In this document: one piece after another, positions 9,126 to 17,382 of the stretch
Position numbering within the stretch: position 1 is the stretch's first letter
How the letters are laid out: the number at the start of each line of letters is the position of its first letter
Assembly (NCBI GenBank): GCA_028687995.1
Contig: JAQTZA010000012.1
Coordinates: 1 to 64,000, forward strand
From: Bacteroidales bacterium
GTDB lineage: Bacteria; Bacteroidota; Bacteroidia; Bacteroidales; UBA7332
Length of the DNA stretch: 64,000 nt
Direction: 5' to 3'
Notes under the pieces: generated by a model
Seen by the model: only the letters and a program-made list of their open reading frames with translations
The model's database searches: none
What the model was told of the DNA's origin: nothing
Position numbers and translations under genes: made by a program

Positions 9126-9158
9126 AAATGCGCACAGGCTAATAGTTGGTGCGCATTT
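9126..9158 (+). terminator. Rho-independent terminator of speA
   Basis: Perfect 10-bp stem (AAATGCGCAC, 9126-9135; partner 9149-9158) with a 13-nt loop, continuing into a run of T about 22 bp after the speA stop. It also ends convergent transcription from the toxin-antitoxin pair. Confidence 0.85.
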
Positions 9159-9159
9159 T

Positions 9160-9462
9160 TTATTTGTAAGATTTTGGTAATTTCTTTGGGTTTCTGAAAT
9201 TATGGAAACAGGAGAGAATTTTGATCGTATTTTGAGATTTGTCAACCGTAAAGAAGAGGGAATACGGAAATTTGTGAAGTTTTACGCCTCTGACAGTCTT
9301 GTAGTATATTCTAAAAAAAGGATTAGTCTTAAGAATTTTATAAGTTCGAATTAATTCATAAATAAACTTTTGTGTAGCATCGAGACTATTTTGTGAATAA
9401 TAGTCGAGTGCCTCTTCTATCTCCTGTTGAGCTCTTGGAGAAATGCTAATTTTATAACCCAT
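9160..9462 (-). CDS. RelE/ParE-family toxin
   Basis: A 100-residue basic protein of the ParE/RelE fold. The start YKISISPRAQQEIEEALDYY is typical of ParE toxins, as is the central VRGVKLHKFPYSLFFTVD, whose arginine, lysine and F-P-Y residues form the family signature. Family members inhibit gyrase (ParE) or cleave mRNA at the ribosome (RelE). The lack of an obvious RelE catalytic set favours ParE-like, but this is inference. The frame overlaps the upstream antitoxin gene by 11 bp, the normal arrangement for such pairs. It is the only clear mobile-type module in the first 15 kb apart from the IS end. Confidence 0.82.
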   Translation of the reverse strand: MGYKISISPRAQQEIEEALDYYSQNSLDATQKFIYELIRTYKILKTNPFFRIYYKTVRGVKLHKFPYSLFFTVDKSQNTIKILSCFHNFRNPKKLPKSYK

Positions 9463-9682
9463 ACCTTCCTTTAAGTCGGATTATAGATTCATCCGCTGTA
9501 AGATATGTAGTCTCATCCTCCTGTAGTCTTTCGTCTAATGTCAATTTCAAATCAGCATTCAGCTCTAAATTATCCTCTTCTATTGTAATAGTAATCGGCT
9601 TTGATTTAAATGCAGTTTTAATGGCATCCAAAATGTCAGAGTTAATATCTTCTGCAGAATTTAAATGGTATGTTGCATTCAT
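9452..9682 (-). CDS. Antitoxin partner of the ParE/RelE-like toxin
   Basis: A 76-residue acidic protein encoded directly upstream of, and overlapping, the toxin gene. The first half (about 1-40) has the pattern of small Bacteroidetes antitoxins with SADEINSDILDAIKTAFKSK-like helices and an ITIEED strand. The second half (LTLDERLQEDETTYLTADES) is strongly acidic and likely wraps the toxin. No DNA-binding motif is obvious, so autorepression is not shown. The family is assigned mainly from size, order and overlap. A -7-like box (complement of 9708-9715, TATCTTTG) sits 26 bp upstream. Confidence 0.72.
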   Translation of the reverse strand: MNATYHLNSAEDINSDILDAIKTAFKSKPITITIEEDNLELNADLKLTLDERLQEDETTYLTADESIIRLKGRYGL

Positions 9683-9810
9683 ATTAGTAGCAGTAAATTT
9701 AATATGACAAAGATAATATCTTTTATAGTAAAAGTGTAAAGCGAAATAAATTTTTAATTCTTTCTATTTTTTGAGCAATTCAAATTTTTTATATATGAAA
9801 TAAGTCCAAA

Positions 9811-10746
9811 TTATTTCTTCCCGTTTTGCTTTCTTGAAGTCTCTTCTCTCTTTTCAGAGCCAAAAACGGTAGAGAATTTTCGTGGAATGGGTGTCGAAAA
9901 TTCTAACGTTTCGTTGGTGACTGGGTGTGTGAATGATAGCTCCATAGCATGAAGCCCAACTCGCTTGATCGGACTGTGTGTAGCGCCATATTTTTTGTCA
10001 CCAACCACAGGGTGCCCGATGCTTTGCATTTGCACGCGTATTTGATTTTTTCGACCCGTTTCGAGTTCAACAGCTAGTAGTGAGTAGTATTTGTTCGATT
10101 TGATGGTGCGGTAGTGAGTTATCGCTTTTTGCCCGCCATTGTCGATGGGAGAGGAGTGGACGATAAACGTCTTGCCCTCCTTTAACCATGATACGATGGT
10201 ATCTTCTGGCGGATTTATTTCACCTTCCACCAATGCTACATAAGCACGAGCCGAAACTGCTTGATCCCAATTGTGCTGAAGTATCTCTTGTACCTCTTGA
10301 TCCTTCGCAAACATCATCAATCCCGACGTCTCGCGGTCGAGACGGTGGAGTACAAATATTCGGTTTTTGGGATGACGTTCTTTTACATAATCGCTCAAAA
10401 TGCTATATGCCGTGCCACGTTTCTCTCTATCTGTAGCGATGGAAAGTAACCCCGGCTCTTTATTTATGACGATAATGTATCGATCTTCATACACTATCTC
10501 CATGCCCGGAAGCGGTTTCTCTTCGTTCTTTTTATTAGGCATAATAGTTACCACATCTCCTTTTTTCAAGGCGAGATTGTATTGTGAAGTGATGCGGTTT
10601 CCTACTTTTACCTGTTTGTGGGCTAAAAGTGATTTCATGTGATTCCGACTCTTCCCGTTCGACTTCTCTATTAGAAAATCCAGTAGCTCGGATGCATCGG
10701 TTACGGTAAGTTGAATATCTTTGTCAGAGTTTTTTTGAGGCTTCAT
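9811..10746 (-). CDS. RluA-family RNA pseudouridine synthase with S4 domain
   Basis: A 311-residue pseudouridine synthase. An S4 RNA-binding domain occupies about 10-75 (LLDFLIEKSNGKSRNHMKSLL), followed by the catalytic domain. The RluA signature HRLDRETSGLMMFAK is near 140-154, and its first Asp is the catalytic nucleophile. Family motifs YVALVEGE, GRKNQIRVQM and IGHPVVGDKKYG follow. It modifies rRNA or tRNA uridines; which of the RluA, RluC or RluD targets applies cannot be decided. Gaps of about 130-150 bp on both sides suggest its own transcript. Confidence 0.9.
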   Translation of the reverse strand: MKPQKNSDKDIQLTVTDASELLDFLIEKSNGKSRNHMKSLLAHKQVKVGNRITSQYNLALKKGDVVTIMPNKKNEEKPLPGMEIVYEDRYIIVINKEPGLLSIATDREKRGTAYSILSDYVKERHPKNRIFVLHRLDRETSGLMMFAKDQEVQEILQHNWDQAVSARAYVALVEGEINPPEDTIVSWLKEGKTFIVHSSPIDNGGQKAITHYRTIKSNKYYSLLAVELETGRKNQIRVQMQSIGHPVVGDKKYGATHSPIKRVGLHAMELSFTHPVTNETLEFSTPIPRKFSTVFGSEKREETSRKQNGKK

Positions 10747-10894
10747 TCAAACGATTATTTTTTTGCAAAAGTAGCTAAATTTGAAGTGCTATCCTAATTT
10801 GTCTATTTAGCCACTTTTTGAAAAAGGATGAACTTCTGTCATTTCTTATCGTTTTATCACTAGTTTTGTAACAGTTACTCAAAATGAAAGATAT

Positions 10895-11536
10895 ATGTAT
10901 AAACAGGGAGTGAAATTTTATGCGCCAGCAGAAGAGAGAATCAATGTGTGGTCGCATGGACTAGGTGTTTTGCTAAGTGTTATCGGGACAGTATTATTGG
11001 TGCAGCGCGGCGTTGCGCTCAATGATGTAATGAGGATCGTTAGTTTCTCGATTTTTGGGGCAAGTATGATATTGCTCTATTCTGCGTCCACTATCTATCA
11101 CAATTCGAAAACGCCCAAGATAAGAGCTCGGCTCAATGTTTTTGATCACGCATCTATTTATGTGCTGATTGCTGGCAGTTATACCCCATTTACACTTGTG
11201 ACGCTAAACGGTTGGGTAGGATGGACGATTTTCGGAATTGCATGGGGCTCAGCATTGGTAGGCATCACGCTTAAGCTCTTTTTTATCGGGAAATATAAAC
11301 TGCTTTCCACCATTATGTATGTAATGATGGGTTGGATTATTGTCTTTGCCATCAGTCCGTTGATGAAAAATATGTCGTCCGAAGGATTAAGCTGGCTCCT
11401 CGCTGGTGGAATTTCGTACACGATTGGAGCGGTTCTTTACAGCTTAAAGGGATTAAAATTTAACCACGCCGTTTTTCATGTTTTTGTACTCATTGGCACA
11501 ATTTGTCACTTCGTTACGGTGTATTGGTTTGTTTGA
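10895..11536 (+). CDS. Hemolysin III / TrhA-family membrane protein (PAQR-like)
   Basis: A 213-residue protein with about seven transmembrane segments. Characteristic features are the N-terminal EERINVWSHGLG, the SASTIYH segment near residues 68-74, the DHASIYVLIAGSYTPF motif near 90-105, and the C-terminal FNHAVFHVFVLIGTICH. The Ser, His and Asp residues of these motifs form the presumed metal site of the PAQR superfamily. Bacterial members have been linked to membrane-lipid homeostasis, and haemolysis is a historical label. It stands alone, convergent with the malic enzyme gene across a shared terminator. Confidence 0.9.
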   Translation: MYKQGVKFYAPAEERINVWSHGLGVLLSVIGTVLLVQRGVALNDVMRIVSFSIFGASMILLYSASTIYHNSKTPKIRARLNVFDHASIYVLIAGSYTPFTLVTLNGWVGWTIFGIAWGSALVGITLKLFFIGKYKLLSTIMYVMMGWIIVFAISPLMKNMSSEGLSWLLAGGISYTIGAVLYSLKGLKFNHAVFHVFVLIGTICHFVTVYWFV

Positions 11537-11556
11537 GTTTAAGATAATCATAAAAC

Positions 11557-11596
11557 AAATAAGACCTGCTTCAAAATGAGACAGGTCTTATTTTTT
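11557..11596. terminator. Bidirectional terminator between trhA-like gene and malic enzyme
   Basis: Perfect 12-bp stem (AAATAAGACCTG, 11557-11568; partner 11582-11593), flanked by T-runs in the plus direction. It lies between two convergent genes and can serve both. Confidence 0.85.
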
Positions 11597-11611
11597 TATG
11601 AAAAGCTGAAT

Positions 11612-13903
11612 TTATACATCCATTTTCCCTTGCATTTTCTCGCTAACCATAGCGTCAATTACTGAAATTACGGTAAGGTTGACTATATCTCGCACGCCAG
11701 TTTCAATATCAGTAAAGTGAATTGGTTTGTTCAATCCCATTTGGATAGGACCGATTACTTCACTTCCAGCCATTTCTCGCATCAATTTGTATGCCGAGTT
11801 AGCCGAGCTGAGGTTAGGGAAGATAAGTGTGTTTACATCTTTTCCATTGAGTTTGCTGAATGGAAATTTGGTGTCACGCAGATTTTTATTAAGTGCAAAA
11901 TTCACCTGCATTTCACCGTCCACTACCATGTCGGGGTAGTTTTCGTGAAGGTGTTGCACCACTGAGTGTACTGAAGCAGGACTTCCCGATTCGTCTGCGC
12001 CAAAGTTTGAGTACGAAATCATCGCCATCGCTGGTTCGTGGGCGAAGAATTTCACCGAATTATTCGTCAATCGGGCAATATCAATCAACGTTTCGGGTGT
12101 TGGGTGTCTGTTTATTAGTGTATCTGAAAGGAAGAAAGTTCCTTTTTTAGAATTCACAATGTGCATCGCACCAAAGTGTTTGAAGCCGTCTCGAATGCCG
12201 ATTACCTCTTTGGCAATGCGAGTTGTTTCCGAATATTTTGTATAAGTTCCTGTAATGAATGCATCAGCATCACCACACTCTACCATCATCATCCCAAAGT
12301 AGTTTCGATCGTTCATTTTCTCGAATGCCTCACTAAACATCATGCCATTTCTACCGCGTTTTTCAGTAAGAATTTTGGCAAAACGAGTGCGGCGTTCCTC
12401 TTCACGATCGTGACGAAGATTGACAATTTCGATGCCTTCGATAGAGATGCTGAGTTCTTGAGCAAGTTTTTCGATGCGCTCTTCGTTTCCCAATAAAATA
12501 GGGAAACAATAGCCCTCTTCTTTTGAACGTACGGCTGCTTTCAACATGTTTGCATGGTTTGCTTCCGCAAAAACCACACGTTTTGGATTTTGTCGAGCCA
12601 TTTCTGAGAAACGACGAATCATTTTATTATCGCTACCCATTAAATCGAGTAATCGATTTTCGTAAGCATCCCAATCGGTGATCGGATTGCGTGCCACGCC
12701 AGATGCTATAGCTGCTTTTGCTACGGCTGGTGCCACAGTTGTCAATAGACGAGGATCGAGAGGCTTTGGAATAATATAGCCACGGCCAAACGATAAACGA
12801 TTAATGTTGTACGCAGCATTCACTACATCTGGAACTGCTTTTTTTGCTAAATCAGCAATGGCAATTACAGCGGCTAATTTCATCTCTTCGTTGATACACC
12901 TAGCATGTACATCGAGTGAACCTCGGAAAATGTATGGAAATCCGAGTACATTATTGATTTGGTTAGGATGATCGGATCGACCAGTCGCAAAAATTATATC
13001 GGGGCGAGATTCAATCGCATCTTTGTAAGAGATTTCAGGATTTGGATTTGCTAATGCAAAAACGATTGGGTTGTCGTTCATCGAACGAACCATATCTTGT
13101 GATACCACATTGGCAATGGATAGACCCAAGAAAACGTCAGCACCTTTCATTGCATCGGCAAGTGTGTTGATTTTGCGAGTGGTAGCAAACATTTTTTTAG
13201 AAGGAGTCAAATCAGTTCTCTCCATGTTAATAACTCCTTTGCTATCTACCATCACGATGTTCTCTTTGCGAGCGCCGAGCATCATATATAGTTTTGTACA
13301 TGAGTTTGCAGCTGCACCGGCACCATTTACAACGATAACGATGTCTTCGATTTTCTTGCCTACAATTTCAAGGGCATTGATTAATCCTGCTGAAGAGATA
13401 ATTGCGGTACCGTGTTGGTCGTCGTGCATCACTGGAATATCGAGCTCTGCTTTCAGTCGTTCCTCTATTTCGAAACATTCTGGAGCTTTTATATCTTCCA
13501 AGTTTATGCCACCGAATGTTGGAGAAATTGCTTTAACTGCTTGGATAAATTTCTCAGGATCCTTTTCATCAACTTCGATGTCGAACACATCAATTCCTGC
13601 AAAAATTTTGAATAACAAGCCTTTTCCTTCCATGACAGGCTTTCCCGCTAATGCGCCGATATCTCCTAATCCTAAAACGGCTGTGCCATTCGAAATAACC
13701 GCTACCAGATTTCCTTTGGCGGTGTATTTGTATGCATCTGCTGGGTTTTTCTCAATCTCAAGACAAGGTTCGGCTACACCGGGAGAGTAGGCGAGTGAAA
13801 GATCAGATTGTGTACTGTAGGGTTTTGTGGGGATGACTTCGATTTTTCCGGGTTTGCCCTGGGAGTGATACAAGAGAGCGGCTTCCTTCGATTTTGTAGG
13901 CAT
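11612..13903 (-). CDS. maeB: NADP-dependent malic enzyme with C-terminal phosphotransacetylase-like domain
   Basis: A 763-residue fusion of the MaeB type. Residues 1 to about 430 are malic enzyme, with YSPGVAEPC near 38-46, FEIEERLKAELDIPVMHDDQHGT-type metal and substrate residues (key E-D and H-D-D), and a Rossmann NGAGAAANSC. Residues of about 440-760 form the Pta/PTB-like domain, often regulatory (acetyl-CoA response) rather than catalytic. It converts malate to pyruvate, CO2 and NADPH. Length is normal for the family (about 760). Single gene with a possible promoter just upstream. Confidence 0.95.
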   Translation of the reverse strand: MPTKSKEAALLYHSQGKPGKIEVIPTKPYSTQSDLSLAYSPGVAEPCLEIEKNPADAYKYTAKGNLVAVISNGTAVLGLGDIGALAGKPVMEGKGLLFKIFAGIDVFDIEVDEKDPEKFIQAVKAISPTFGGINLEDIKAPECFEIEERLKAELDIPVMHDDQHGTAIISSAGLINALEIVGKKIEDIVIVVNGAGAAANSCTKLYMMLGARKENIVMVDSKGVINMERTDLTPSKKMFATTRKINTLADAMKGADVFLGLSIANVVSQDMVRSMNDNPIVFALANPNPEISYKDAIESRPDIIFATGRSDHPNQINNVLGFPYIFRGSLDVHARCINEEMKLAAVIAIADLAKKAVPDVVNAAYNINRLSFGRGYIIPKPLDPRLLTTVAPAVAKAAIASGVARNPITDWDAYENRLLDLMGSDNKMIRRFSEMARQNPKRVVFAEANHANMLKAAVRSKEEGYCFPILLGNEERIEKLAQELSISIEGIEIVNLRHDREEERRTRFAKILTEKRGRNGMMFSEAFEKMNDRNYFGMMMVECGDADAFITGTYTKYSETTRIAKEVIGIRDGFKHFGAMHIVNSKKGTFFLSDTLINRHPTPETLIDIARLTNNSVKFFAHEPAMAMISYSNFGADESGSPASVHSVVQHLHENYPDMVVDGEMQVNFALNKNLRDTKFPFSKLNGKDVNTLIFPNLSSANSAYKLMREMAGSEVIGPIQMGLNKPIHFTDIETGVRDIVNLTVISVIDAMVSEKMQGKMDV

Positions 13904-13956
13904 AATGTTAATTTTGGCTTAGTTAGGATGTGGTGCGATTTGATTTCAATTGCAAG

Positions 13957-13987
13957 CAAAATTAGCCAAAAAATAGCATAACCGAAA
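13957..13987 (-). promoter_or_regulatory. Probable promoter of maeB
   Basis: On the minus strand a TAATTTTG box (complement of 13957-13964) fits TAnnTTTG. A TTTC lies 19 nt upstream (complement of 13984-13987) where TTTG is expected, one mismatch. The implied leader is about 50 nt. Confidence 0.45.
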
Positions 13988-14055
13988 GGATGATGTGTAT
14001 AAATAATGATAAAATTATTTATTGGCTTATGTTGCAGAAATAGTAATTTAAATTG

Positions 14056-14127
14056 TACCCTCGCCGAGAATCGAACTCGAATCTAAAGTTTAGGAAACTT
14101 TCGTTCTATCCATTGAACTACAAGGGC
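14056..14127 (-). tRNA. tRNA-Arg (anticodon CCT)
   Basis: A 72-nt cloverleaf on the minus strand. The acceptor GCCCTTG pairs with CGAGGGT (one terminal G-T pair), the D-stem is GTTC/GAAC, and the anticodon stem AAAGT/ACTTT encloses loop TTCCTAA. The T-arm carries TTCGATT. The anticodon CCT reads AGG. The CCA end is not encoded, since the sequence after the discriminator base A does not continue as CCA. Confidence 0.93.
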
Positions 14128-14185
14128 GGGTAATTGAGTCGCAAAATTAACATTTTTCGAATAGAAAGCAACTGTTTATTTCTGA

Positions 14186-14911
14186 TCAAAAAAGCATTTT
14201 CAGAACATCGAGTGATTTAATGGCCGGAAAAGCGTTGAGGTGTAGTCGATAATAGTCAAGAATTTCTGCAACAATTTCTTGTCGTTGCTGTCTGTTGTAG
14301 GCGAATCGATCCATTGTTTCGTAGTTAATTCGTAGCAGTTTGCCTAATCCAGCAGTTTGTTCTTGATTTAGGTAATGACCATGAAGCGGTTTTTGTGGAA
14401 CGAAAATCCCATTCTGTAAATCAAAATAATTGTTTCCTTCTGGATTTATATCTAGTGGATAAAATCCTAAATATGACGTAAACTTCAATAGAAATACGAG
14501 ATGAAAATTGGCAATTCCTTTTTCGCTTAACTCTAAAATATGAATAGAACTTTCGATAAAACGAAAAAGTGGTGCATTTTGCTCGTGTTCACGAATAATT
14601 CGGAAAAGAAACTCAGCCACAAACATCGCTATTGATGATTTAATAGGATTCGTGTAGATGTGAATCAACGGAAAAGCGGTGCGTGCCTCTTTGATCTGAT
14701 GTATCTCTTTGCCTTGTTTTACATGAATTTCGAGATCAAGAATGGAGAGAGGTTGAAAAAGATTCGCCTTTACTGCCGATTTTTTGCTTCGTGACGTCGG
14801 TAGAAAACACGCAATTCTTCCCGTGTTTTCTGAGTACAGATGAACGATAGAGGTGCTATCTTTGTATTGTATTGTGTGCAAAACAATGCACTTGGATTTT
14901 TCGAAATTCAC
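14186..14911 (-). CDS. recO: DNA repair protein RecO
   Basis: A 241-residue RecO from the chosen GTG start. It loads RecA on SSB-coated DNA together with RecR in the RecFOR pathway. The N-terminal OB fold begins KCIVLHTIQYKDSTSIVHLYS, the usual RecO opening, and the helical C-terminal part includes FLLKFTSYLGFYPLD. An in-frame ATG at 14974 would add 21 hydrophobic residues not typical of the family, and a TACATTTG promoter-like box (complement of 14961-14968) overlaps that region, favouring GTG at 14911. The zinc cysteines seen in some RecO proteins are not obvious. Divergent from the DUF2721 gene. Confidence 0.85.
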   Translation of the reverse strand: MNFEKSKCIVLHTIQYKDSTSIVHLYSENTGRIACFLPTSRSKKSAVKANLFQPLSILDLEIHVKQGKEIHQIKEARTAFPLIHIYTNPIKSSIAMFVAEFLFRIIREHEQNAPLFRFIESSIHILELSEKGIANFHLVFLLKFTSYLGFYPLDINPEGNNYFDLQNGIFVPQKPLHGHYLNQEQTAGLGKLLRINYETMDRFAYNRQQRQEIVAEILDYYRLHLNAFPAIKSLDVLKMLF

Positions 14912-15067
14912 GAAGTATTTTGTTAAATCGGTTTCAGAGAGGATGCTTAAAATGTAAAGGCAAATGTACTTCATTTTGATTAAATCAGCTACTTTTGTGC
15001 TTTGTTTCCAGAACTTAAAAAGGGGCCAGTTGTTTTGTATTGCAATTGGTTTTAGATTTGAAAGAAT

Positions 15068-15466
15068 ATGAACGAACTTACACTTTCTACTCCGTCGTTG
15101 CTCTTTTCGGCTATTTCGTTGATTATGTTGGCTTATACCAACCGTTTTCTGGCGTATGCGCAAGTGATTCGTAATTTGAAAAAAGAGTACGAGCAAAAAC
15201 CGACTGAGATGGGTGCGGCTCAAATTAAGAATCTAAGAGAGCGACTTCATTTGACAAGAGCGATGCAAGTTTTGGGTATGATTAGCTTGTTGCTATGTGT
15301 TGTCGCTATGTTTACTATTTATATTCAACTGAAGGAGTTGTCTATATACATTTTTGGAACGGCGCTACTCTCTTTGATTGGTTCGTTATTAGTCTCAATT
15401 AGAGAGATTTTAATCTCTTCACGCTCGTTGGATATTCATCTAAGCTCGATGACTAAAGAGAAATAA
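15068..15466 (+). CDS. DUF2721 membrane protein
   Basis: A 132-residue protein with an N-terminal hydrophobic segment (about 8-25), a charged basic helix (about 30-65), and two close transmembrane segments (about 70-90 and 95-115). The arrangement and phrases such as ISLIMLAYTNRFLAYAQVIR and LLGSLLVSIREILIS-like residues fit DUF2721, whose function is unknown. It is divergently transcribed from recO and followed by the tRNA-Glu/rpsT unit, which has its own promoter. No signal peptide cleavage site is apparent, so inner-membrane location is inferred. Confidence 0.75.
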   Translation: MNELTLSTPSLLFSAISLIMLAYTNRFLAYAQVIRNLKKEYEQKPTEMGAAQIKNLRERLHLTRAMQVLGMISLLLCVVAMFTIYIQLKELSIYIFGTALLSLIGSLLVSIREILISSRSLDIHLSSMTKEK

Positions 15467-15488
15467 TATTTATTTTTTGTAATAATAT

Positions 15489-15519
15489 TTTGCCAATTTG
15501 AAAAACTGGCGTATATTTG
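15489..15519 (+). promoter_or_regulatory. Promoter of the tRNA-Glu/rpsT/tRNA-Glu unit
   Basis: TTTG (15489-15492), a 19-nt spacer, and TATATTTG (15512-15519), an exact match to the Bacteroidetes consensus. The spacer holds an imperfect inverted repeat (GCCA...TGGC, 15492-15510). Transcription would begin about 25 nt before the first tRNA. Confidence 0.72.
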
Positions 15520-15547
15520 CACTCGCAAAAAGCTAAAGCACTTGCAT

Positions 15548-15619
15548 GGCCCATTCGTCTATCGGTTAGGACGCCAGGTTTTCATCCTGGAAAGAGGAGT
15601 TCGACTCTCCTATGGGCTA
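15548..15619 (+). tRNA. tRNA-Glu (anticodon TTC), first copy
   Basis: A 72-nt cloverleaf with acceptor GGCCCAT pairing with ATGGGCT (terminal G-T), anticodon stem CCAGG/CCTGG and loop TTTTCAT, so anticodon TTC (Glu). The T-arm has TTCGACT. CCA is not encoded. It precedes rpsT by 44 bp and is nearly identical to a second copy at 15963. Confidence 0.95.
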
Positions 15620-15663
15620 CTACTTAAAGAATTAATAATTAACAAATTAGGAGATTAGTCAAT

Positions 15664-15918
15664 ATGGCAAATCATAAATCATCTGAGAAGAGAATCAGAC
15701 AAGCAAGTGTAAAAAGAATACACAATAGATATTACGCTAAAACAGCTAGAAACGTAATTAAAAAATTGCGTTCTACTACAAACAAAGAAGAAGCAATCAC
15801 TTTGTATCGTAGCGTTAGTGCAATGTTAGACAAATTGGCGAAGAAGAACACAATCCACAAAAATAAAGCAAACAACTTGAAATCTAAGTTGTCTATTTTT
15901 GTGAACAAATTGGCGTAA
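15664..15918 (+). CDS. rpsT: 30S ribosomal protein S20
   Basis: An 84-residue, very basic helical protein beginning [18 protein letters not shown], the standard S20 N-terminus, and of normal length for the family. S20 binds 16S rRNA early in 30S assembly. The gene sits between two tRNA-Glu(TTC) genes with gaps of 44 bp each side. All three appear to be transcribed from the promoter at 15489 and closed by the terminator at 16036, so tRNA processing would release the rpsT message. Confidence 0.96.
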   Translation: MANHKSSEKRIRQASVKRIHNRYYAKTARNVIKKLRSTTNKEEAITLYRSVSAMLDKLAKKNTIHKNKANNLKSKLSIFVNKLA

Positions 15919-15962
15919 GCTTTTTTGTTTCGTAAATTTAGTTGAAAAATACCTCCATAGAT

Positions 15963-16034
15963 GGCCCATTCGTCTATCGGTTAGGACGTTAGGTTTTCAT
16001 CCTAGAAAGAGGAGTTCGACTCTCCTATGGGCTA
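15963..16034 (+). tRNA. tRNA-Glu (anticodon TTC), second copy
   Basis: Identical to the copy at 15548 except in the anticodon stem, which reads TTAGG/CCTAG instead of CCAGG/CCTGG. One pair changes C-G to T-A by compensatory substitution, and the adjacent pair becomes T-G. Loop TTTTCAT and anticodon TTC are unchanged. CCA is not encoded. Confidence 0.95.
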
Positions 16035-16035
16035 C

Positions 16036-16073
16036 AAAGAACATCAGTATTGGTTTACTGGTGTTCTTTTTGT
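16036..16073. terminator. Strong terminator after the second tRNA-Glu
   Basis: A 14-bp stem (16036-16049 with 16056-16069, one G-T pair), a 6-nt loop and a following T-rich tract. It starts right after the tRNA. It is symmetrical enough to stop the convergent lactonase transcript as well. Confidence 0.9.
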
Positions 16074-16103
16074 TTTTGATAATCGTGTTTTCTTTTCTAT
16101 CAT

Positions 16104-17240
16104 TTAAAATGTTCTCATCTGCAAGCAGGAAGGTCGTGTTTCTGATGTTTCTTCTCCCACTTTGGTGAGTAGTCCGCTGAGTTTGTCACGTTTGAAAATC
16201 ACAATGTTATTAGATAACATATTTGCGACGAGTAGAAAATTACCACTTGGGTCGATTGTAAAATTGCGAGGATGGTCACCCTCCGTCGATTGATGTCCAA
16301 CCAACTTCAATTTTCCACTCAAAGTATTGATGCTAAAGATAGCAATCGAATTTTCGCCAACAAACCGATTCGATGCATAGAGGAATTTTCCGTCTGGAGA
16401 GATGTGAATATCAGCAGCACCATACGAATCACGTTTTTTTGAATAAGAGAAAATGTGTTGGATAGAATCAAGTTTCCCATCTTTATAAGTATAGGCTGTT
16501 ACCATTCCACTGAGCTCTTCGATGTTGTATCCAAAAAGTTTATTCGGATGAAATACGAAATGACGAGGTCCACAGCCTGGTGTCGTTTTCACGGTTAATG
16601 ATTCGTTTGTCACAATATGATTGGAATTATTTGGATAGAAATTGAATGCTCTGATTTTATCAGCTCCTAAATCCGGTGCGAAGATATATTTGCATTCAGG
16701 GTCAAAATAAGTGGAATGAATGTGAGATTCTGATTGTCTAGATTTGTTGATACTGCTGTCTTTGAATTGAATAAGCTCCTTTTTTTTGTTTAAACTTCCA
16801 TCTTTGTTTACTGATAAAAGGCAAACACTTCCTGATGAATAGTTTCCCGTTACAACGAAACGATTGGATTTATCCATAGCTACATACACTGGATTTTCAC
16901 CGCCACTCGATTGTTTATTGATAAATGTAAGTTGACCCGTTTTCGCATGAATGGCAAAAGCTGAAATAGAACCGGGTTTAGGCATTTTTGTATCGCTGCA
17001 AGCGTAGAGAAATTTACCGTTTGGAGAAATTGTTAGGAAGGAAGGATTGGTGATATTTTCCGAATTACTCAATTTGGTAAGTGCTCCAGTTTGGGTATCG
17101 AATTTGAATACTGATATTCCTTTGTCTGGTTTATCATTGGTGTAGGATCCAACAAAAAGGAGTGTTGTTGGTAATTTTTTCGAAAAAGAAAGAAGCGAAA
17201 ATAGCGAGAGAAAGAGAGTGAAAACTATGCGTGCATTCAT
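16104..17240 (-). CDS. Secreted lactonase-family (YbhE/Pgl-like) beta-propeller protein
   Basis: A 378-residue protein with a signal peptide (about 1-20) and the seven-bladed propeller pattern of the lactonase family: repeated blade phrases such as LTISPNGKFLYACSD, FHPNKLFGYNIEEL, ISPDGKFLYASNR and IDPSGNFLLVANM. Cytoplasmic relatives are 6-phosphogluconolactonases, while exported Bacteroidetes relatives have unclear substrates. It lies downstream of the SusA-like gene but is separated from it by a terminator (17311-17348), so it may not belong to the starch locus. The function is inferred from fold only. Confidence 0.82.
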   Translation of the reverse strand: MNARIVFTLFLSLFSLLSFSKKLPTTLLFVGSYTNDKPDKGISVFKFDTQTGALTKLSNSENITNPSFLTISPNGKFLYACSDTKMPKPGSISAFAIHAKTGQLTFINKQSSGGENPVYVAMDKSNRFVVTGNYSSGSVCLLSVNKDGSLNKKKELIQFKDSSINKSRQSESHIHSTYFDPECKYIFAPDLGADKIRAFNFYPNNSNHIVTNESLTVKTTPGCGPRHFVFHPNKLFGYNIEELSGMVTAYTYKDGKLDSIQHIFSYSKKRDSYGAADIHISPDGKFLYASNRFVGENSIAIFSINTLSGKLKLVGHQSTEGDHPRNFTIDPSGNFLLVANMLSNNIVIFKRDKLSGLLTKVGEETSETRPSCLQMRTF

Positions 17241-17310
17241 GATTTTATCTTTTATGTTTCAAGTCACAAATATATTGAATTTTAATTGGATTCAAGGTTG
17301 TTGTAAAAAC

Positions 17311-17348
17311 AAAGCGCAAAGTGATATTAACTACCACTTCGCGCTTTT
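17311..17348 (-). terminator. Terminator after the SusA-like gene
   Basis: A 13-position stem (17311-17323 with 17335-17347, one A/C mismatch), an 11-nt loop and a T-run when read on the minus strand. It marks the likely 3' end of the GH57-lipoprotein-SusA transcript. Confidence 0.75.
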
Positions 17349-17382
17349 CATTCAAGTAACCCAATATTTACCTGAAATTATT

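Noticed and set aside
13071..13790. A long open frame (239 codons) on the plus strand opposite the malic enzyme gene
   Set aside because: It lies wholly antisense to the well-supported maeB and its translation has no family features, so it is a shadow of maeB codon bias.
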